NCBI RefSeq assembly: GCF_014640195.1
Contig: NZ_BMGM01000002.1
Location: 248,001-312,000 of the forward strand
Direction of reading: 5' to 3'
Origin: Psychroflexus planctonicus
GTDB taxonomy: Bacteria; Bacteroidota; Bacteroidia; Flavobacteriales; Flavobacteriaceae
Length of the DNA: 64,000 bases
A program made the position numbers and the translations under genes. The notes below the pieces were generated by a model. It saw nothing but the letters and a program-made list of their open reading frames with translations, made no database searches and had not been told where the DNA came from. Shown here piece by piece: positions 53,005-62,779 of this stretch (the stretch's first letter is position 1; the number at the start of each line of letters is the position of its first letter).

Positions 53005-53745
53005 CTGAAAAAAAACTTTGTCATATTATTTTTATTTCTGCTATTAATTAGCTGTGATAACGGGGTAAATTACATTTCTCAAAATGACGGAAAAAGTCAC
53101 TTAATTGACTTTGACTTATTCAGTATTATTCTGCCAACCGACTTTAAATATAAAAAGATTGACGGAACTGACTCTTTTGTCGGAGAAATTAAAAACGGAA
53201 AATCTACTTTCTTTTTTGATTATGGTTGGTATTCACCAAAACCACCTTTAGACGAAAAAAGTTATATTGAAGAAAGCCGAAAAGGAATGGACTTTGAAAC
53301 GACCCAAAAGTTTTTCAACAAAATTGAACTAAAACCTTATGAAGACGAAAATGGCGGAATAAATCCAAGAGAAATCATCAAAAAAGTAGAGAATTTAACT
53401 TTACATAGAATGACTGATAGCATAGCTACTCAAAATGATTTCAAAAATAATTGTGAGTATTATTACACATTTGAATATGAAAAAGTTGAATTTAAAATTC
53501 CTTTCTGTGTACCAGATGAAGAACGAGAAAAATTTGAAAATTACGAATTGACTATTGATACAGTTGGAAATTATAAAAGGACAATCGCACTATGGAAAGA
53601 CAGAGAAAATCCGAATATTTCCAGTATTAATTTTGAACCAATTTATGGAGATTTAAAAAATGAATTGTCAATTGGAATAAAGTCAGATATGGAATTTAAC
53701 AAAAGTGAATTGAAAGAAATATTTAAAACAGTTGAAATAAAATAA
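53005..53745 (+). CDS. Lipoprotein with non-ATG start (cassette 13)
   Basis: The visible ATG at 53287 would miss a clear lipoprotein signal upstream in the same frame: KKNFVILFLFLLLISCDNG, with lipobox LISC. The frame is open from a stop at 52990, and the only plausible initiator is CTG at 53005, giving about 246 residues. The mature part has FDLFSIILPTDFKYKKIDGTDSFVGEIKNGKSTFFFDYGWYS; no family is recognised. CTG is very rare as a start, so either it is genuinely used or a TTG has mutated. Confidence 0.68.
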   Translation: MKKNFVILFLFLLLISCDNGVNYISQNDGKSHLIDFDLFSIILPTDFKYKKIDGTDSFVGEIKNGKSTFFFDYGWYSPKPPLDEKSYIEESRKGMDFETTQKFFNKIELKPYEDENGGINPREIIKKVENLTLHRMTDSIATQNDFKNNCEYYYTFEYEKVEFKIPFCVPDEEREKFENYELTIDTVGNYKRTIALWKDRENPNISSINFEPIYGDLKNELSIGIKSDMEFNKSELKEIFKTVEIK

Positions 53746-53750
53746 CGAAA

Positions 53751-53880
53751 GCACAACAGCGCATAACAAAAATGGCGAGATTTGGTGCTGAAACGAAAAT
53801 TTTGGTATTTTTAGAAACTAAAAGTTTAACCGAAAAACTTGCGCATTTTAAGTCGCCACTTTCGTTATGCGCGAGACGTT
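53751..53880 (+). repeat. attC-like site 13
   Basis: GCACAAC, GCGCATAAC/GTTATGCGC, TGGCGA/TCGCCA, GTT 53878-53880. Main class, a few bases shorter in the loop. Confidence 0.93.
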
Positions 53881-54262
53881 ACCAAAAATTGTGATTGAAA
53901 AATTTTCTTCCAATTGAAACTAAGAATTAAATACAAAAGATAATTTTCAATTCAACTTTATTGCGATTGAATTGATTTGAATTTGATAGAATACAACGCT
54001 GAAATAATTGATTTTTGCTTTCCAAAAGTAGTTGATTAAATTGAAATTTACAGCTCGCCAAAATTCTGGTTGAATTGAAAAGCAAAACGCTGAAAATTGA
54101 ATTGATAGCGATTTGACTTTCATAATTAAGATTTTGCTCAATAGAAAAAACTGAATTTTGCGTTGAATTTCAATTAAAAGTTCAAATCAAATTGAATGAA
54201 AAACGATAATCTGAAAATAGGAGTAGAGCAAGTTTGTAGACAAGCAGGACGCTAACAACTTT
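53881..54262 (+). other. Cassette 14, no convincing gene
   Basis: AT-rich, with many aattgaa words and several short complementary stretches, but no clean 11-bp end repeat like cassettes 1, 8 and 11. It shares ctcgccaaaattctggtt with cassette 8 (where one extra c is present). GTTACCAAAA (53878) and TTTTGGTAAC (54260-54269) are perfect complements, so it is a complete cassette. Confidence 0.6.
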
Positions 54263-54393
54263 TGGTAACAGCGCATATAATTTATGGCGAAAATCTTGCT
54301 GTAACAATAATTTTAGTATTTTTAGAAACTTAATAGTTTAACCGAAAGGCGAGCGGTTTTTAACTTCGCCACAAATTATATACGCAAACCGTT
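54263..54393 (+). repeat. attC-like site 14 (second class)
   Basis: TGGTAAC, then GCGCATATAATTTATGGCGA pairing with TCGCCACAAATTATATACGC, terminal GTT 54391-54393. Same class as site 6. Confidence 0.9.
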
Positions 54394-54562
54394 GTACACA
54401 AGCTGAAAACCAGCCGCATATTTTAGCACATTCGGTTTTTGCCAACGCTAAATTCCAACGCTCTAAAAACCAAAAGAGCTAAAATTTTCCAACGCTTTTG
54501 ACCTTACTCTGAAAAAAAACAATTAGATTTGACCTAAATTAGTCAAGTCTAAAAATGGTAAA

Positions 54563-54856
54563 ATGACACTTGGACAAAAAATTAAAGAATTAAGAGAAAA
54601 TTCAGGCATGCTTCAAAGGCAATTAGCTGCTATTCTTGAAATAGGAGATGGATATTTAAGTAAGATTGAGAGTAATCAAAAAGCTTTAAAAAGAGAACAC
54701 TTAACAACAATTAGTGAAACCTTCTATTATTCCTTGTCTGAACTCGAAGCATTATGGATAGCTACGAAAGTCTACGATATTGTTAAAGACGAAAAAGAAG
54801 GATTAAATGCTTTAAAAGTTGCAGAAGACCAAATAAAATATATAAAAAAGCAATAA
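54563..54856 (+). CDS. HTH regulator, probable controller of R-M cassette 15
   Basis: This 97-residue Cro/CI-type protein has LGQKIKELRENSGMLQRQLAAILEIGDGYLSKIESNQKALKREHLTTISETF. It ends 6 bp before the methyltransferase gene. Helix-turn-helix controller (C) proteins delay endonuclease expression in many R-M systems, so this is the likely role. tagtcaagtctaaaa-type motifs just upstream could be its operator. Confidence 0.82.
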   Translation: MTLGQKIKELRENSGMLQRQLAAILEIGDGYLSKIESNQKALKREHLTTISETFYYSLSELEALWIATKVYDIVKDEKEGLNALKVAEDQIKYIKKQ

Positions 54857-54862
54857 GAATTT

Positions 54863-56551
54863 ATGATTGTAGAATCACTAAAAAAAGAAAGGATAAACAT
54901 AGATTATGTTGTAGATGAATATTTGAAATCAGAGGATTCTGAAAAAATTATTGGTCATTATATTATTACATCTCATGTCAAACCTAAAAATATTTACACA
55001 GAAAAAACAGACTTCCTAGAAAGATATAGAAGTGAACTTTTAACGCTTTGTAAAATATTTGATAGTGTTCCTTTACCAGTTAACATTGCCGAACAAATTC
55101 CAGAAATAATAGAGTTTTATCCATTCGCTCTAAGATTTAGAGATGAGCTGAAATTTAATGACACTGACTCTGTTTCTTATATTTTCAATCAAATTGACAA
55201 CTACTTTCCTGTTATTAACACAAGAGAATATGGAGAGTACTATTCTAACGAGAATCTAATTAATATTCTTCTTGACAATTTACAAACTAAAATCAATCCT
55301 AATAATAAAGTAATTGACCCTTCAAGTGGTGCTGGTTTTTTTCTATTTCACTATTTAAAAAAAATAATTGATAACCAACCTAGCAAAAATGAATTGTCCG
55401 AACTTAGAAACAATATTTTTGGTTATGATATATTTCCTTTTCCAATAATTGTTTCTAAAATTTTACTAGGAAAGCTAATCGTAAATTATGATGATGTCTT
55501 TTTAAACCCATATCATTTCCCAAATATTAGAATTCAAAACACGTTAAAAACATTAAGTTGTATTTCAAATGATAATGAAACATTTGATTTGATAATTGGA
55601 AATCCTCCATATTTCAGGATAGACCCTCATGAAGAAAATAATATTTGTAAATGTGTTAGTTATGGACACAATTATATTCATAATTTATTCTTGCATTGGA
55701 GTATACAGCATTTAAAGCCAAACGGAGAACTCGGTTTTATCATACCACAATCTATCCTATCTGGCTTTTACTATCAGAAGATGAGACAAGAAATAATGCA
55801 AAATCTTTCTGTTGATTTAATAATAACAAATAAAGAGCATGAAAAATCATTTTCAGTACAGCAAGATATTATGCTTCTTTTAGCTACAAAAAGAAACCAA
55901 ACTGAAAACTATAATATTGGTGTATCAAATAATTCATTAACAAATATTACAAGATATTCTGTTGACACCAATATTTTTAAAAATTCATTAAAAGTTATTC
56001 CTCTTTTTAAGAATAAAGAAGAATACGAAAACTTTAGAAAGTTATCTCAAAAGCCAATTGTAAAACACCTTTCTTCATATAAAATCAAAACAGGAAACTT
56101 TGTTTGGAATCAAAATAAAGAATCTTGCTTTTATAAAAAAGTACCAAAATCAATTCCATTGATTAATGGTCCAAATATAAATAATGATGGTATTAATTTA
56201 GAAAATCAAAGAAATTCAACATTCCCATATTGCATTCCGAACAAATCAAAATATGTGAAAAATGACACACTTATAATTTATCGTAGGATGTCTCCTATTG
56301 GAAACATCGATAGAATGATTGCAACTATAATTGATAATAAGGATAAAAGATTTTCTAACGGTTATGTTTTGGAAAATCATGTGAATTTTATAAATGGTAC
56401 TGAATCCAAATTAAAAGCTTTATTAAAATTTATTACTTCAAGAGAATTCAATAATTTAATTAACTCCTTTTGTCATACTAATCAAGTATCTAGTAATGAC
56501 TTAAAAACAATTTTCGAACTGTTATCTAGCTATAATAATGAACAAAACTGA
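54863..56551 (+). CDS. Adenine-specific DNA methyltransferase (Eco57I-like; cassette 15)
   Basis: This 562-residue N6-adenine methyltransferase has SAM motif I (VIDPSSGAGFFLFHYL), catalytic motif IV (FDLIIGNPPYFRID) and LGFIIPQSILSGFYY. The C-terminal part probably recognises the target sequence. It overlaps the following restriction-modification gene by 14 bp. A stand-alone methyltransferase beside a bifunctional type IIG enzyme is the Eco57I arrangement. The recognition site cannot be read. Confidence 0.9.
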   Translation: MIVESLKKERINIDYVVDEYLKSEDSEKIIGHYIITSHVKPKNIYTEKTDFLERYRSELLTLCKIFDSVPLPVNIAEQIPEIIEFYPFALRFRDELKFNDTDSVSYIFNQIDNYFPVINTREYGEYYSNENLINILLDNLQTKINPNNKVIDPSSGAGFFLFHYLKKIIDNQPSKNELSELRNNIFGYDIFPFPIIVSKILLGKLIVNYDDVFLNPYHFPNIRIQNTLKTLSCISNDNETFDLIIGNPPYFRIDPHEENNICKCVSYGHNYIHNLFLHWSIQHLKPNGELGFIIPQSILSGFYYQKMRQEIMQNLSVDLIITNKEHEKSFSVQQDIMLLLATKRNQTENYNIGVSNNSLTNITRYSVDTNIFKNSLKVIPLFKNKEEYENFRKLSQKPIVKHLSSYKIKTGNFVWNQNKESCFYKKVPKSIPLINGPNINNDGINLENQRNSTFPYCIPNKSKYVKNDTLIIYRRMSPIGNIDRMIATIIDNKDKRFSNGYVLENHVNFINGTESKLKALLKFITSREFNNLINSFCHTNQVSSNDLKTIFELLSSYNNEQN

Positions 56552-59500
56552 AGCCTTAAATAAAATTGAACAGCTTGTTAAATATTACAAGCAAAACATA
56601 GAAACTTGGGAGAGTAATGCGAATAAAGAAGCAGAAGCTAGAAAGGAGTTTATAGATGGTTTCTTTGAAGCATTGGGATGGAAAATTTCAGGCTTACCAG
56701 AAAGTATGTCTGCTGATGATAGAGATGTATTAGTAGAGTATTCCCTTAAAGTCGAAGGAGAAACAACTAAAAGTTTAGATTATATATTTAAAATTAAAAA
56801 CAGACACCAATTTGTTGTTGAAGCAAAAAAACCATCTGAAAATTTAGACAATCCAAAACATGTATTTCAAGCAAAATCGTATGGGTTTTTATCCAAAATT
56901 CCGTTTGTAATTTTAACAAATTTCAAAGAAATAAGAATTTATGATATTTCAACAAAACCAAATTTTAACCAAATCAATGAAGATTTAATATTTAGCTGTA
57001 CTTATAACGATTACATTGATAAATTCGATTACATCTGGAATAACTTTAGTAAAAAATCTGTATTTAAAAAATCACTTGTAAAATTATTTACTAATCGTAG
57101 AGATGATTTAGATATTGATTTAGATGCAACAGACTACAGTTACATACTTAAAAAAGGAGAATTATTATTAGATACAGTCTTTTTAACGGATTTAGAGTTA
57201 ATACGATTAAATATTGCAAAAAGTATATTTCAAGAAACTTCTGATGAATTAAACGAAAAAGAAATAAATGAAGCTACTCAACGCTTACTGGACATAATAA
57301 TTTTTATTAGATTTCTTGAAGATAACGAGATAGAAGATGTTGAGAGATTAAGAGTTTTAATAGACAGCAGCGAAGATGATTTTGTAGACTCTTTAAAAAA
57401 CCTTTGCTCAGAGTTGAACTTAAAGTTTAATGGATTACTTTTTCATGAATATCCATTATTTGATAAAATAAATCTCAACAAAGAAGTAATAAAAGATAAT
57501 ATATTAAAACTGTATTATCCTGAAAGCCCATATAATTTTAGCAAAATTAGTATCGAAATATTGGGTCGTATTTTTGAGCAATATCTTGCGAAAAGAATAA
57601 CAGTTATTGATGAGAATGTTTCACTAGAAATTAAACCAGAAATTAAAAAAGCTGGTGGAATCTATTACACACCAGAATATATTGTTGACGAAATCCTAAA
57701 CGATACCTTAGATGTGTTTCTTTCAGACAAGTCTCCAAATGAAGAATTTGATATTTCTAAAATCATAGATTTCTCATGTGGTTCAGGAATATTTTTAATT
57801 AAAAGTTATAAAAGGATAATACAATTTTATGAAAGCAATTCTTCTTCTCTTTCTCCAGAACTTTTATTTACCGATTCTAAAGCAAACGAAAACCTTACGA
57901 TGGAATCTAAGAAGAATTTGTTACAAAAAAATATTTTTGGGATTGACATAGATTCTCAGGCTATTGAAATAGCAAAAATGAGCCTTTACTTCACTATGCT
58001 AGAGAATTTTAACGAAGATAATTCTCCACAACCATTATTGCCTTCTTTAGATAAGAATCTAATTTGCGGTAATTCAATTGTAGATTTATCATTCTTTGAC
58101 AATTATTCAGAAGCTAGTATTGACACAATTAATATTATTAATCCTTTTGCTTGGGCTGATGAAGGTTTAAATAAGTTTGATGTTATCGTAGGAAATCCTC
58201 CTTACCTTAGAATTCAATTATTAGAAGAGTTGTATCCAGAAGAATATCAATTATTTCTTAAAAATAAATATGACTTTGCTTTTAGTAATTTTGATTTATC
58301 AATTTTGTTCGTAGAGCAAGCTATTTCCGTATTGTCACCAACAGGAAAGATAGGTTATATAATACCTAATACAGTTCTTCGTGCGAAATATGGAGAAAAA
58401 TTTAGAGAAATAATTAGCAATAATAACCTATTATCTAAAATAGTTTATTTTGATGATTATCAGGTATTTGATAATTCTACAACTTACACTTGTCTTTTAT
58501 ATCTAGATGCGGAACAAACTGAATCTAATGAATTGAAATATTTCAATTTTGAAGACCCTGAAAATGATTTTCAAGATGAAGCACAAGTTCCATCAATTTT
58601 TGACAAAGATTCTTTAGGTTCTTCACCTTGGTATTTTGCTGCTTTTGAAATTCACGATAAGTTTATAGAAAATATTTCTAACAATTCTATTCCGCTAAAA
58701 GATTTAAGTAATTTAAAGAAAATATTTGTTGGTCTTCAACCAAGCATAAATAATGTCTTTTTATTAGAAATAGTAGAAGAAAATGAAAGCTTCATTACAT
58801 GTTATTCAAAAGCTCTTGACTCTAATCATATTTTTGAAAAAGGACTAATTAAAAAAATGGTTAAAGGCTCTAGAAACCTTTTTAGATATAAAATAAATTC
58901 AAATAGAGTCTTACTTTTTCCTTATGAAAATAACCTTACAACTAATAAAAGTGAACTTATTTCAGAAACAGTATTAAAAACTACTTATCCTGAAACATGG
59001 AAATATCTTGAAAAGTGTAAAACTATTCTCAATGAGAAAGAAGCTTTGAAAGGAAACGATTTTTACAAGTTTATTTATAAAAAAAACCACTTGTTATTTG
59101 ATTCAAAAAAATTACTCCTTCCTTCATTATGTTTTGGTAGTAGATTTAGTATTGACATAAATGGAGAATACTATTTTACTGGCAGCGGAGAAGGTGGTGG
59201 CGGTGGTTATGGATTAATCCTTAACGATGAAGAAAACGATTATAATTATTACAATATTCTAGGAATCTTAAATTCTAAAGTTATTTCAGCCCTTATAGAA
59301 TTAAAAGGAAGTCCTAAAAGTGGCGGATATAAGGGAATTGACAGAACCTTTATCCATTCAATTCCATTTCCAATTATAAATAGCATACGGAAAACTCAAA
59401 TTGCACAGGAAATAGCTACTAAAACAGAAAGGTTAAGTAATCTTTATGCAGAAGTTCAATCATTAGCAGTCAAAAGACTTGTTTCCCAACTGGAAAATCA

Positions 59501-59579
59501 AATTGACACGCTAACTTTAGAGCTATATGAAATAGTAGATATTGGAATAGTCAATTTAATAAATGAATTGAATGATTAG
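56538..59579 (+). CDS. Type IIG restriction-modification enzyme (cassette 15)
   Basis: This 1013-residue single-chain enzyme has an N-terminal nuclease domain with DYIFKIKNRHQFVVEAKKPSENL (a D-x(n)-ExK-type site, PD-(D/E)XK fold). A helical connector leads to an N6-adenine methyltransferase with GGIYYTPEYIVDEIL, SAM motif IDFSCGSGIFLIKSY, DIDSQAIEIAK and FDVIVGNPPYLRIQ. The C-terminal TaqI-like specificity domain follows (GYKGIDRTFIHSIPFPII near the end). It cuts DNA lacking its methylation. With the upstream methylase and HTH gene it forms a full R-M system inside one cassette. Confidence 0.9.
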   Translation: MNKTEALNKIEQLVKYYKQNIETWESNANKEAEARKEFIDGFFEALGWKISGLPESMSADDRDVLVEYSLKVEGETTKSLDYIFKIKNRHQFVVEAKKPSENLDNPKHVFQAKSYGFLSKIPFVILTNFKEIRIYDISTKPNFNQINEDLIFSCTYNDYIDKFDYIWNNFSKKSVFKKSLVKLFTNRRDDLDIDLDATDYSYILKKGELLLDTVFLTDLELIRLNIAKSIFQETSDELNEKEINEATQRLLDIIIFIRFLEDNEIEDVERLRVLIDSSEDDFVDSLKNLCSELNLKFNGLLFHEYPLFDKINLNKEVIKDNILKLYYPESPYNFSKISIEILGRIFEQYLAKRITVIDENVSLEIKPEIKKAGGIYYTPEYIVDEILNDTLDVFLSDKSPNEEFDISKIIDFSCGSGIFLIKSYKRIIQFYESNSSSLSPELLFTDSKANENLTMESKKNLLQKNIFGIDIDSQAIEIAKMSLYFTMLENFNEDNSPQPLLPSLDKNLICGNSIVDLSFFDNYSEASIDTINIINPFAWADEGLNKFDVIVGNPPYLRIQLLEELYPEEYQLFLKNKYDFAFSNFDLSILFVEQAISVLSPTGKIGYIIPNTVLRAKYGEKFREIISNNNLLSKIVYFDDYQVFDNSTTYTCLLYLDAEQTESNELKYFNFEDPENDFQDEAQVPSIFDKDSLGSSPWYFAAFEIHDKFIENISNNSIPLKDLSNLKKIFVGLQPSINNVFLLEIVEENESFITCYSKALDSNHIFEKGLIKKMVKGSRNLFRYKINSNRVLLFPYENNLTTNKSELISETVLKTTYPETWKYLEKCKTILNEKEALKGNDFYKFIYKKNHLLFDSKKLLLPSLCFGSRFSIDINGEYYFTGSGEGGGGGYGLILNDEENDYNYYNILGILNSKVISALIELKGSPKSGGYKGIDRTFIHSIPFPIINSIRKTQIAQEIATKTERLSNLYAEVQSLAVKRLVSQLENQIDTLTLELYEIVDIGIVNLINELND

Positions 59580-59670
59580 CCAACGCTTAAAGCCATACAC
59601 ATTTGCAATTCGCTTCAGCCACAACACAAGCCAAAATTGCAAAAGAGTATGGCTTTGCCAACGCTAGCAA
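59580..59670 (+). repeat. Palindromic ccaacgct repeat in R-M cassette
   Basis: Two ccaacgct words bracket a long imperfect hairpin (AAAGCCATAC with GTATGGCTTT, and TTTGCAATT with AATTGCAAA). The same ccaacgct words occur near the left end of this cassette (54450-54500), suggesting that both ends of the payload carry one repeat family. Confidence 0.7.
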
Positions 59671-59693
59671 GTTTGCGGAAAGAAAAAGCCAGT

Positions 59694-59824
59694 GTACAAC
59701 AGCGCATAACAAAAATGGCGAATTTATTGCTGAAACGAGCGTTTTGTGTATTTTTATAAAAGTAAAAGTTTAACCGAAAAACTTGCGCATTATAGCTCGC
59801 CACTTTCGTTATGCGCGAGACGTT
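59694..59824 (+). repeat. attC-like site 15
   Basis: GTACAAC, GCGCATAAC/GTTATGCGC, TGGCGA/TCGCCA (here tagctcgcca), GTT 59822-59824. It closes a 5.4-kb cassette; GTTGTACAC and GTGTACAAC are perfect complements. Confidence 0.93.
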
Positions 59825-59848
59825 GTAACACATTTAATAAAATGACTA

Positions 59849-60526
59849 ATGAATAAATTTGAAATTCCAACAGATCTCCAACCATTTGTTTTAGATGAAA
59901 ATTGCATATTTTTTTCAGATCATTATATTATAGATGGAGTCGAAGTATTTTACAAAGATATTACACATATAATTTCAAGTAATGCGCGACAAGCCATGAA
60001 CGGTTTTGAAATTAATTCTGAGTCAACTTATTTTGTGAATGCATCTAAGAGTGATATTATTTTAATGGATGATGAGTTAATATATGCATTTAATGACTTT
60101 TCGTTTAAAACAGGATTAATTAAAACTCATAGGAAATTTATAAAAAAACAAAAGTTTATCCACAACTTCTTATTTGAAAAAACTAAGAAGTATCGATTGG
60201 AAAAATCGATAAAAACTTTAAAACAAATAGGTTATATTGAAATTTATGAAGGTGCAAAAATTTATGATAATGGTGATATGATAGTTAATGGTAAATTAGA
60301 AGGAAATTTTAATGAAAAATTTAAAACAGGTAAATTAATAACTGGTGTAAAATATGGGGGGTATAGCAACAATGTTAGTGATCCTTATGAGTTTGGATTT
60401 ATAAAAGGAACTAAATTTTTTGGAATAATTGAAGATAAATTTGTTTACAAAAATGTAATAAATACAGATATTTTTGATATTTTATTTACAAATTTATTTA
60501 GGAACAATGGTTTGTCTATATTTTGA
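59849..60526 (+). CDS. Unknown protein (cassette 16, first gene)
   Basis: This 225-residue protein has no signal or membrane helix. It contains DQIVINGxxxFY-like beginnings (DHYIIDGVEVFYKDITHII) and an ordered strand region (YIEIYEGAKIYDNGDMIVNGKLEGNFNE). No family is recognised. Its stop is followed 3 bp later by the start of a second gene, so the two form a small operon. The cassette's second gene encodes a membrane-anchored protein. Confidence 0.7.
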   Translation: MNKFEIPTDLQPFVLDENCIFFSDHYIIDGVEVFYKDITHIISSNARQAMNGFEINSESTYFVNASKSDIILMDDELIYAFNDFSFKTGLIKTHRKFIKKQKFIHNFLFEKTKKYRLEKSIKTLKQIGYIEIYEGAKIYDNGDMIVNGKLEGNFNEKFKTGKLITGVKYGGYSNNVSDPYEFGFIKGTKFFGIIEDKFVYKNVINTDIFDILFTNLFRNNGLSIF

Positions 60527-60529
60527 TTT

Positions 60530-61264
60530 ATGATTATCATATTTGTCTTTCTTGGTTGCTTAATATTATTTATTGTATTTGTTTTACCCATATTTCAAAG
60601 GGGTTCAGATTACTTTAAAGAATTAATAGATAATGAAAGTCTGAAATCAGATGAATCAAAATTTGAAAGACTAAGAAATCAAGAAAATACAAACGCAAAA
60701 AAAAAGTATATTCAAGGAAAAAACTTTTATAAGCTTCAAAGTAATGAAAAACTAAATGAAATATATGATAATAAAGAAAGCTTACATCCGTTGGAGTTAT
60801 TGGCATTAGAAGAAATAATGGTAAAAAACAAGTTACTGAAGTCCTCGTTAACTCAAGTTAAAATAGAACAGATAGAAAATCATTTTATTAACAAAAAAGA
60901 AAAACCATATCAGAAAACTAGTGGTTTTGAATTTAATGAGTTTGCATCAATTTTAAGCTTTATAATTATTAATTATGATTCAAGTCAAATAGATAAAATA
61001 TTTAGAATGTCAAACGAATTATCTGAAAGTGTTTTTTATTCATCATTTCGAGAAATTGATATGTTACCAATCTCAATCAATTTAATTAAAAAATCAGAAA
61101 ATTTAGAATATAATTTAATCTGGGAAGATTTAAAGAAAACTATAAATGATTTACCTGCTAAATTAAAAGATAATAAATACGAATATAAAACGGACAAATG
61201 TAAACCATTGATAAGAGAACTTATCATGGATACTAGTAAAAAGATTATTAAAATAGGAAAATAA
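60530..61264 (+). CDS. Membrane-anchored protein of unknown function (cassette 16, second gene)
   Basis: This 244-residue protein has one N-terminal transmembrane helix (IIIFVFLGCLILFIVFVLPIF). The rest is a charged, helical cytosolic part (FERLRNQENTNAKKKYIQG..., ELLALEEIMVKNKLLKS). No known motif is seen. It is cotranscribed with the preceding gene. The cassette boundary pair GTTGTAACAC / GTGTTACAAC is a perfect complement. Confidence 0.7.
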   Translation: MIIIFVFLGCLILFIVFVLPIFQRGSDYFKELIDNESLKSDESKFERLRNQENTNAKKKYIQGKNFYKLQSNEKLNEIYDNKESLHPLELLALEEIMVKNKLLKSSLTQVKIEQIENHFINKKEKPYQKTSGFEFNEFASILSFIIINYDSSQIDKIFRMSNELSESVFYSSFREIDMLPISINLIKKSENLEYNLIWEDLKKTINDLPAKLKDNKYEYKTDKCKPLIRELIMDTSKKIIKIGK

Positions 61265-61270
61265 AACGTG

Positions 61271-61400
61271 TTACAACAGCGCATAACAAAAATGGCGGAT
61301 TTAGAGCTAAAACGAGAGTTTTATGTATTTTTAGGTAGTAAAAGTTTAACCGTAAAACTTACGCATTTTAAGTCGCCACTTTCGTTATGCGCGAGACGTT
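61271..61400 (+). repeat. attC-like site 16
   Basis: TTACAAC, GCGCATAAC/GTTATGCGC, TGGCGG...TCGCCA (one G.T-type change), GTT 61398-61400. Main class. Confidence 0.93.
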
Positions 61401-61472
61401 AGCATTAATACTGAAAAATATACGTGTTAAAAATTAGATTTATACTCAAAATGAAAAAACCATAAAGATTTA

Positions 61473-62096
61473 ATGAACGAATTAAAATTTAAATCCAATT
61501 ACTATGATAAGCCAATCTGCGACAAGCATACTTTATATAAAGCTTTAGTATCTCTGATTATTGGATTTTTATCGTTTGTTTTTATTGTAAGCTACTATTC
61601 AAAAGGGAAATACTACGTTTCAGATTTTTATTTACGAGTTTTTAATAGATTTATTGACGGAATAAAGCAAATGAATGGTGAAGAGTTAATTAAAACGACA
61701 ATTATTGCTTTTTTGATAATGGTTTTCTTTTATATGTTTTTTAGGCTTATTTATCTTCGAAAAAAACTAATTGTAGCATTTGATATTAATGACGATGACG
61801 AAAAAATTTCCTTTGCATTAAGAAACTACCAAGACTCAAAAATTATATTAAAAGAGTATTCATTTAAAAGCATAGCTTGCATAAAAATTTACACCTTTGA
61901 TGGTTTGAGTAAAAAAAAGAAAAACGGCATCAAATTCACTAAAAAACACATGACAATTGGAAGGCTTTATTATCCTCATCCGATGTGGAATAGCATAGAA
62001 GAATCTGAAATTATAAGTGCAATTGATAGGCTTAGGACTAATACTGTTGAGCCAATACAAAATGAAAATAATAAAAGCCACTCGGAAAAGTACTAA
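61473..62096 (+). CDS. Two-helix membrane protein (cassette 17)
   Basis: This 207-residue protein has two transmembrane helices (LVSLIIGFLSFVFIVSYY and TTIIAFLIMVFFYMFFRLIYL). The C-terminal cytosolic domain has FDINDDDEKISFALRNYQDSKIILKEYSFKSIACIKIYTFDG, resembling a PH-like beta domain; this is only a guess. Its TAA is immediately followed by the attC left end (TGCTAAC). No family is recognised. Confidence 0.7.
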   Translation: MNELKFKSNYYDKPICDKHTLYKALVSLIIGFLSFVFIVSYYSKGKYYVSDFYLRVFNRFIDGIKQMNGEELIKTTIIAFLIMVFFYMFFRLIYLRKKLIVAFDINDDDEKISFALRNYQDSKIILKEYSFKSIACIKIYTFDGLSKKKKNGIKFTKKHMTIGRLYYPHPMWNSIEESEIISAIDRLRTNTVEPIQNENNKSHSEKY

Positions 62097-62227
62097 TGCT
62101 AACAGCGCATAACAAAAATGGCGAAATTTGTGCTGAAACGAGAGTTTTGTGTATTTTTATAAAAGTAAAAGTTTAACCGAAAAACTTGCTCATTTTAAGT
62201 CGCCACTTTCGTTATGCGCGAGACGTT
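62097..62227 (+). repeat. attC-like site 17
   Basis: TGCTAAC, GCGCATAAC/GTTATGCGC, TGGCGA/TCGCCA, GTT 62225-62227. GTTAGCATTA / TAATGCTAAC are perfect complements. Confidence 0.93.
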
Positions 62228-62618
62228 ACCAATAAGTTGATTTCAAAGATTTTTTAGAGATAAAATTCATGTTTCGATAATTCTAACAATCTGAATTGAC
62301 TCTGATAAAATTGAAAAATGGAATAAGCTTTAAAAATTGGATGTTATCACTCAAACACTGAAAAATGAATTGCGTTGAAAACAAATGAAATTGATTTTTA
62401 GTTGAGCATTGAGCAGCTATCTGAATTTGAAAATCAAAACGCTGAATAGCAAAACTCTAAAAAACTCAGTGGAATTTTAGCAAGTTTGAAAACAGATGAA
62501 TTTACTCTTGAAAACAGATTTTTAAATCGAGATTTATATAGCAAAACTTCTGCTCTACTCAACCGAATTCAATAGCAGAACGAAAATAAATAATACTCAA
62601 ACTGAATATAAAACCTAT
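62228..62618 (+). other. Cassette 18, no convincing gene
   Basis: AT-rich text with scattered words related to the non-coding cassettes (gctgaa, gcaagtttgaaaac). No ORF of a believable length is present. The ends GTTACCAATA (62225) and TATTGGTAAC (62616-62625) are perfect complements, so it is a complete cassette. Confidence 0.6.
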
Positions 62619-62759
62619 TGGTAACAACGGCTATAATGCATTGCGGGTTGGAATTTTCTGTTGAAAATTCCAGTTTAAAGTTGTATTTTCGTTCTTAAGC
62701 GGAATAATCCTGCGGATGATTCCGCAACGACATCATAGCCAAGAACGTTATAGGGCATT
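62619..62759 (+). repeat. attC-like site 18 (divergent class)
   Basis: A different stem: GGCTATAATG with CATCATAGCC, TTGCGG with CCGCAA, interior hairpin around gaattttctg. The framing AAC...GTT is kept (GTT 62757-62759). Longest of the sites at about 141 bp. Confidence 0.85.
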
Positions 62760-62779
62760 TTAAAAGACGACTGAAACGA

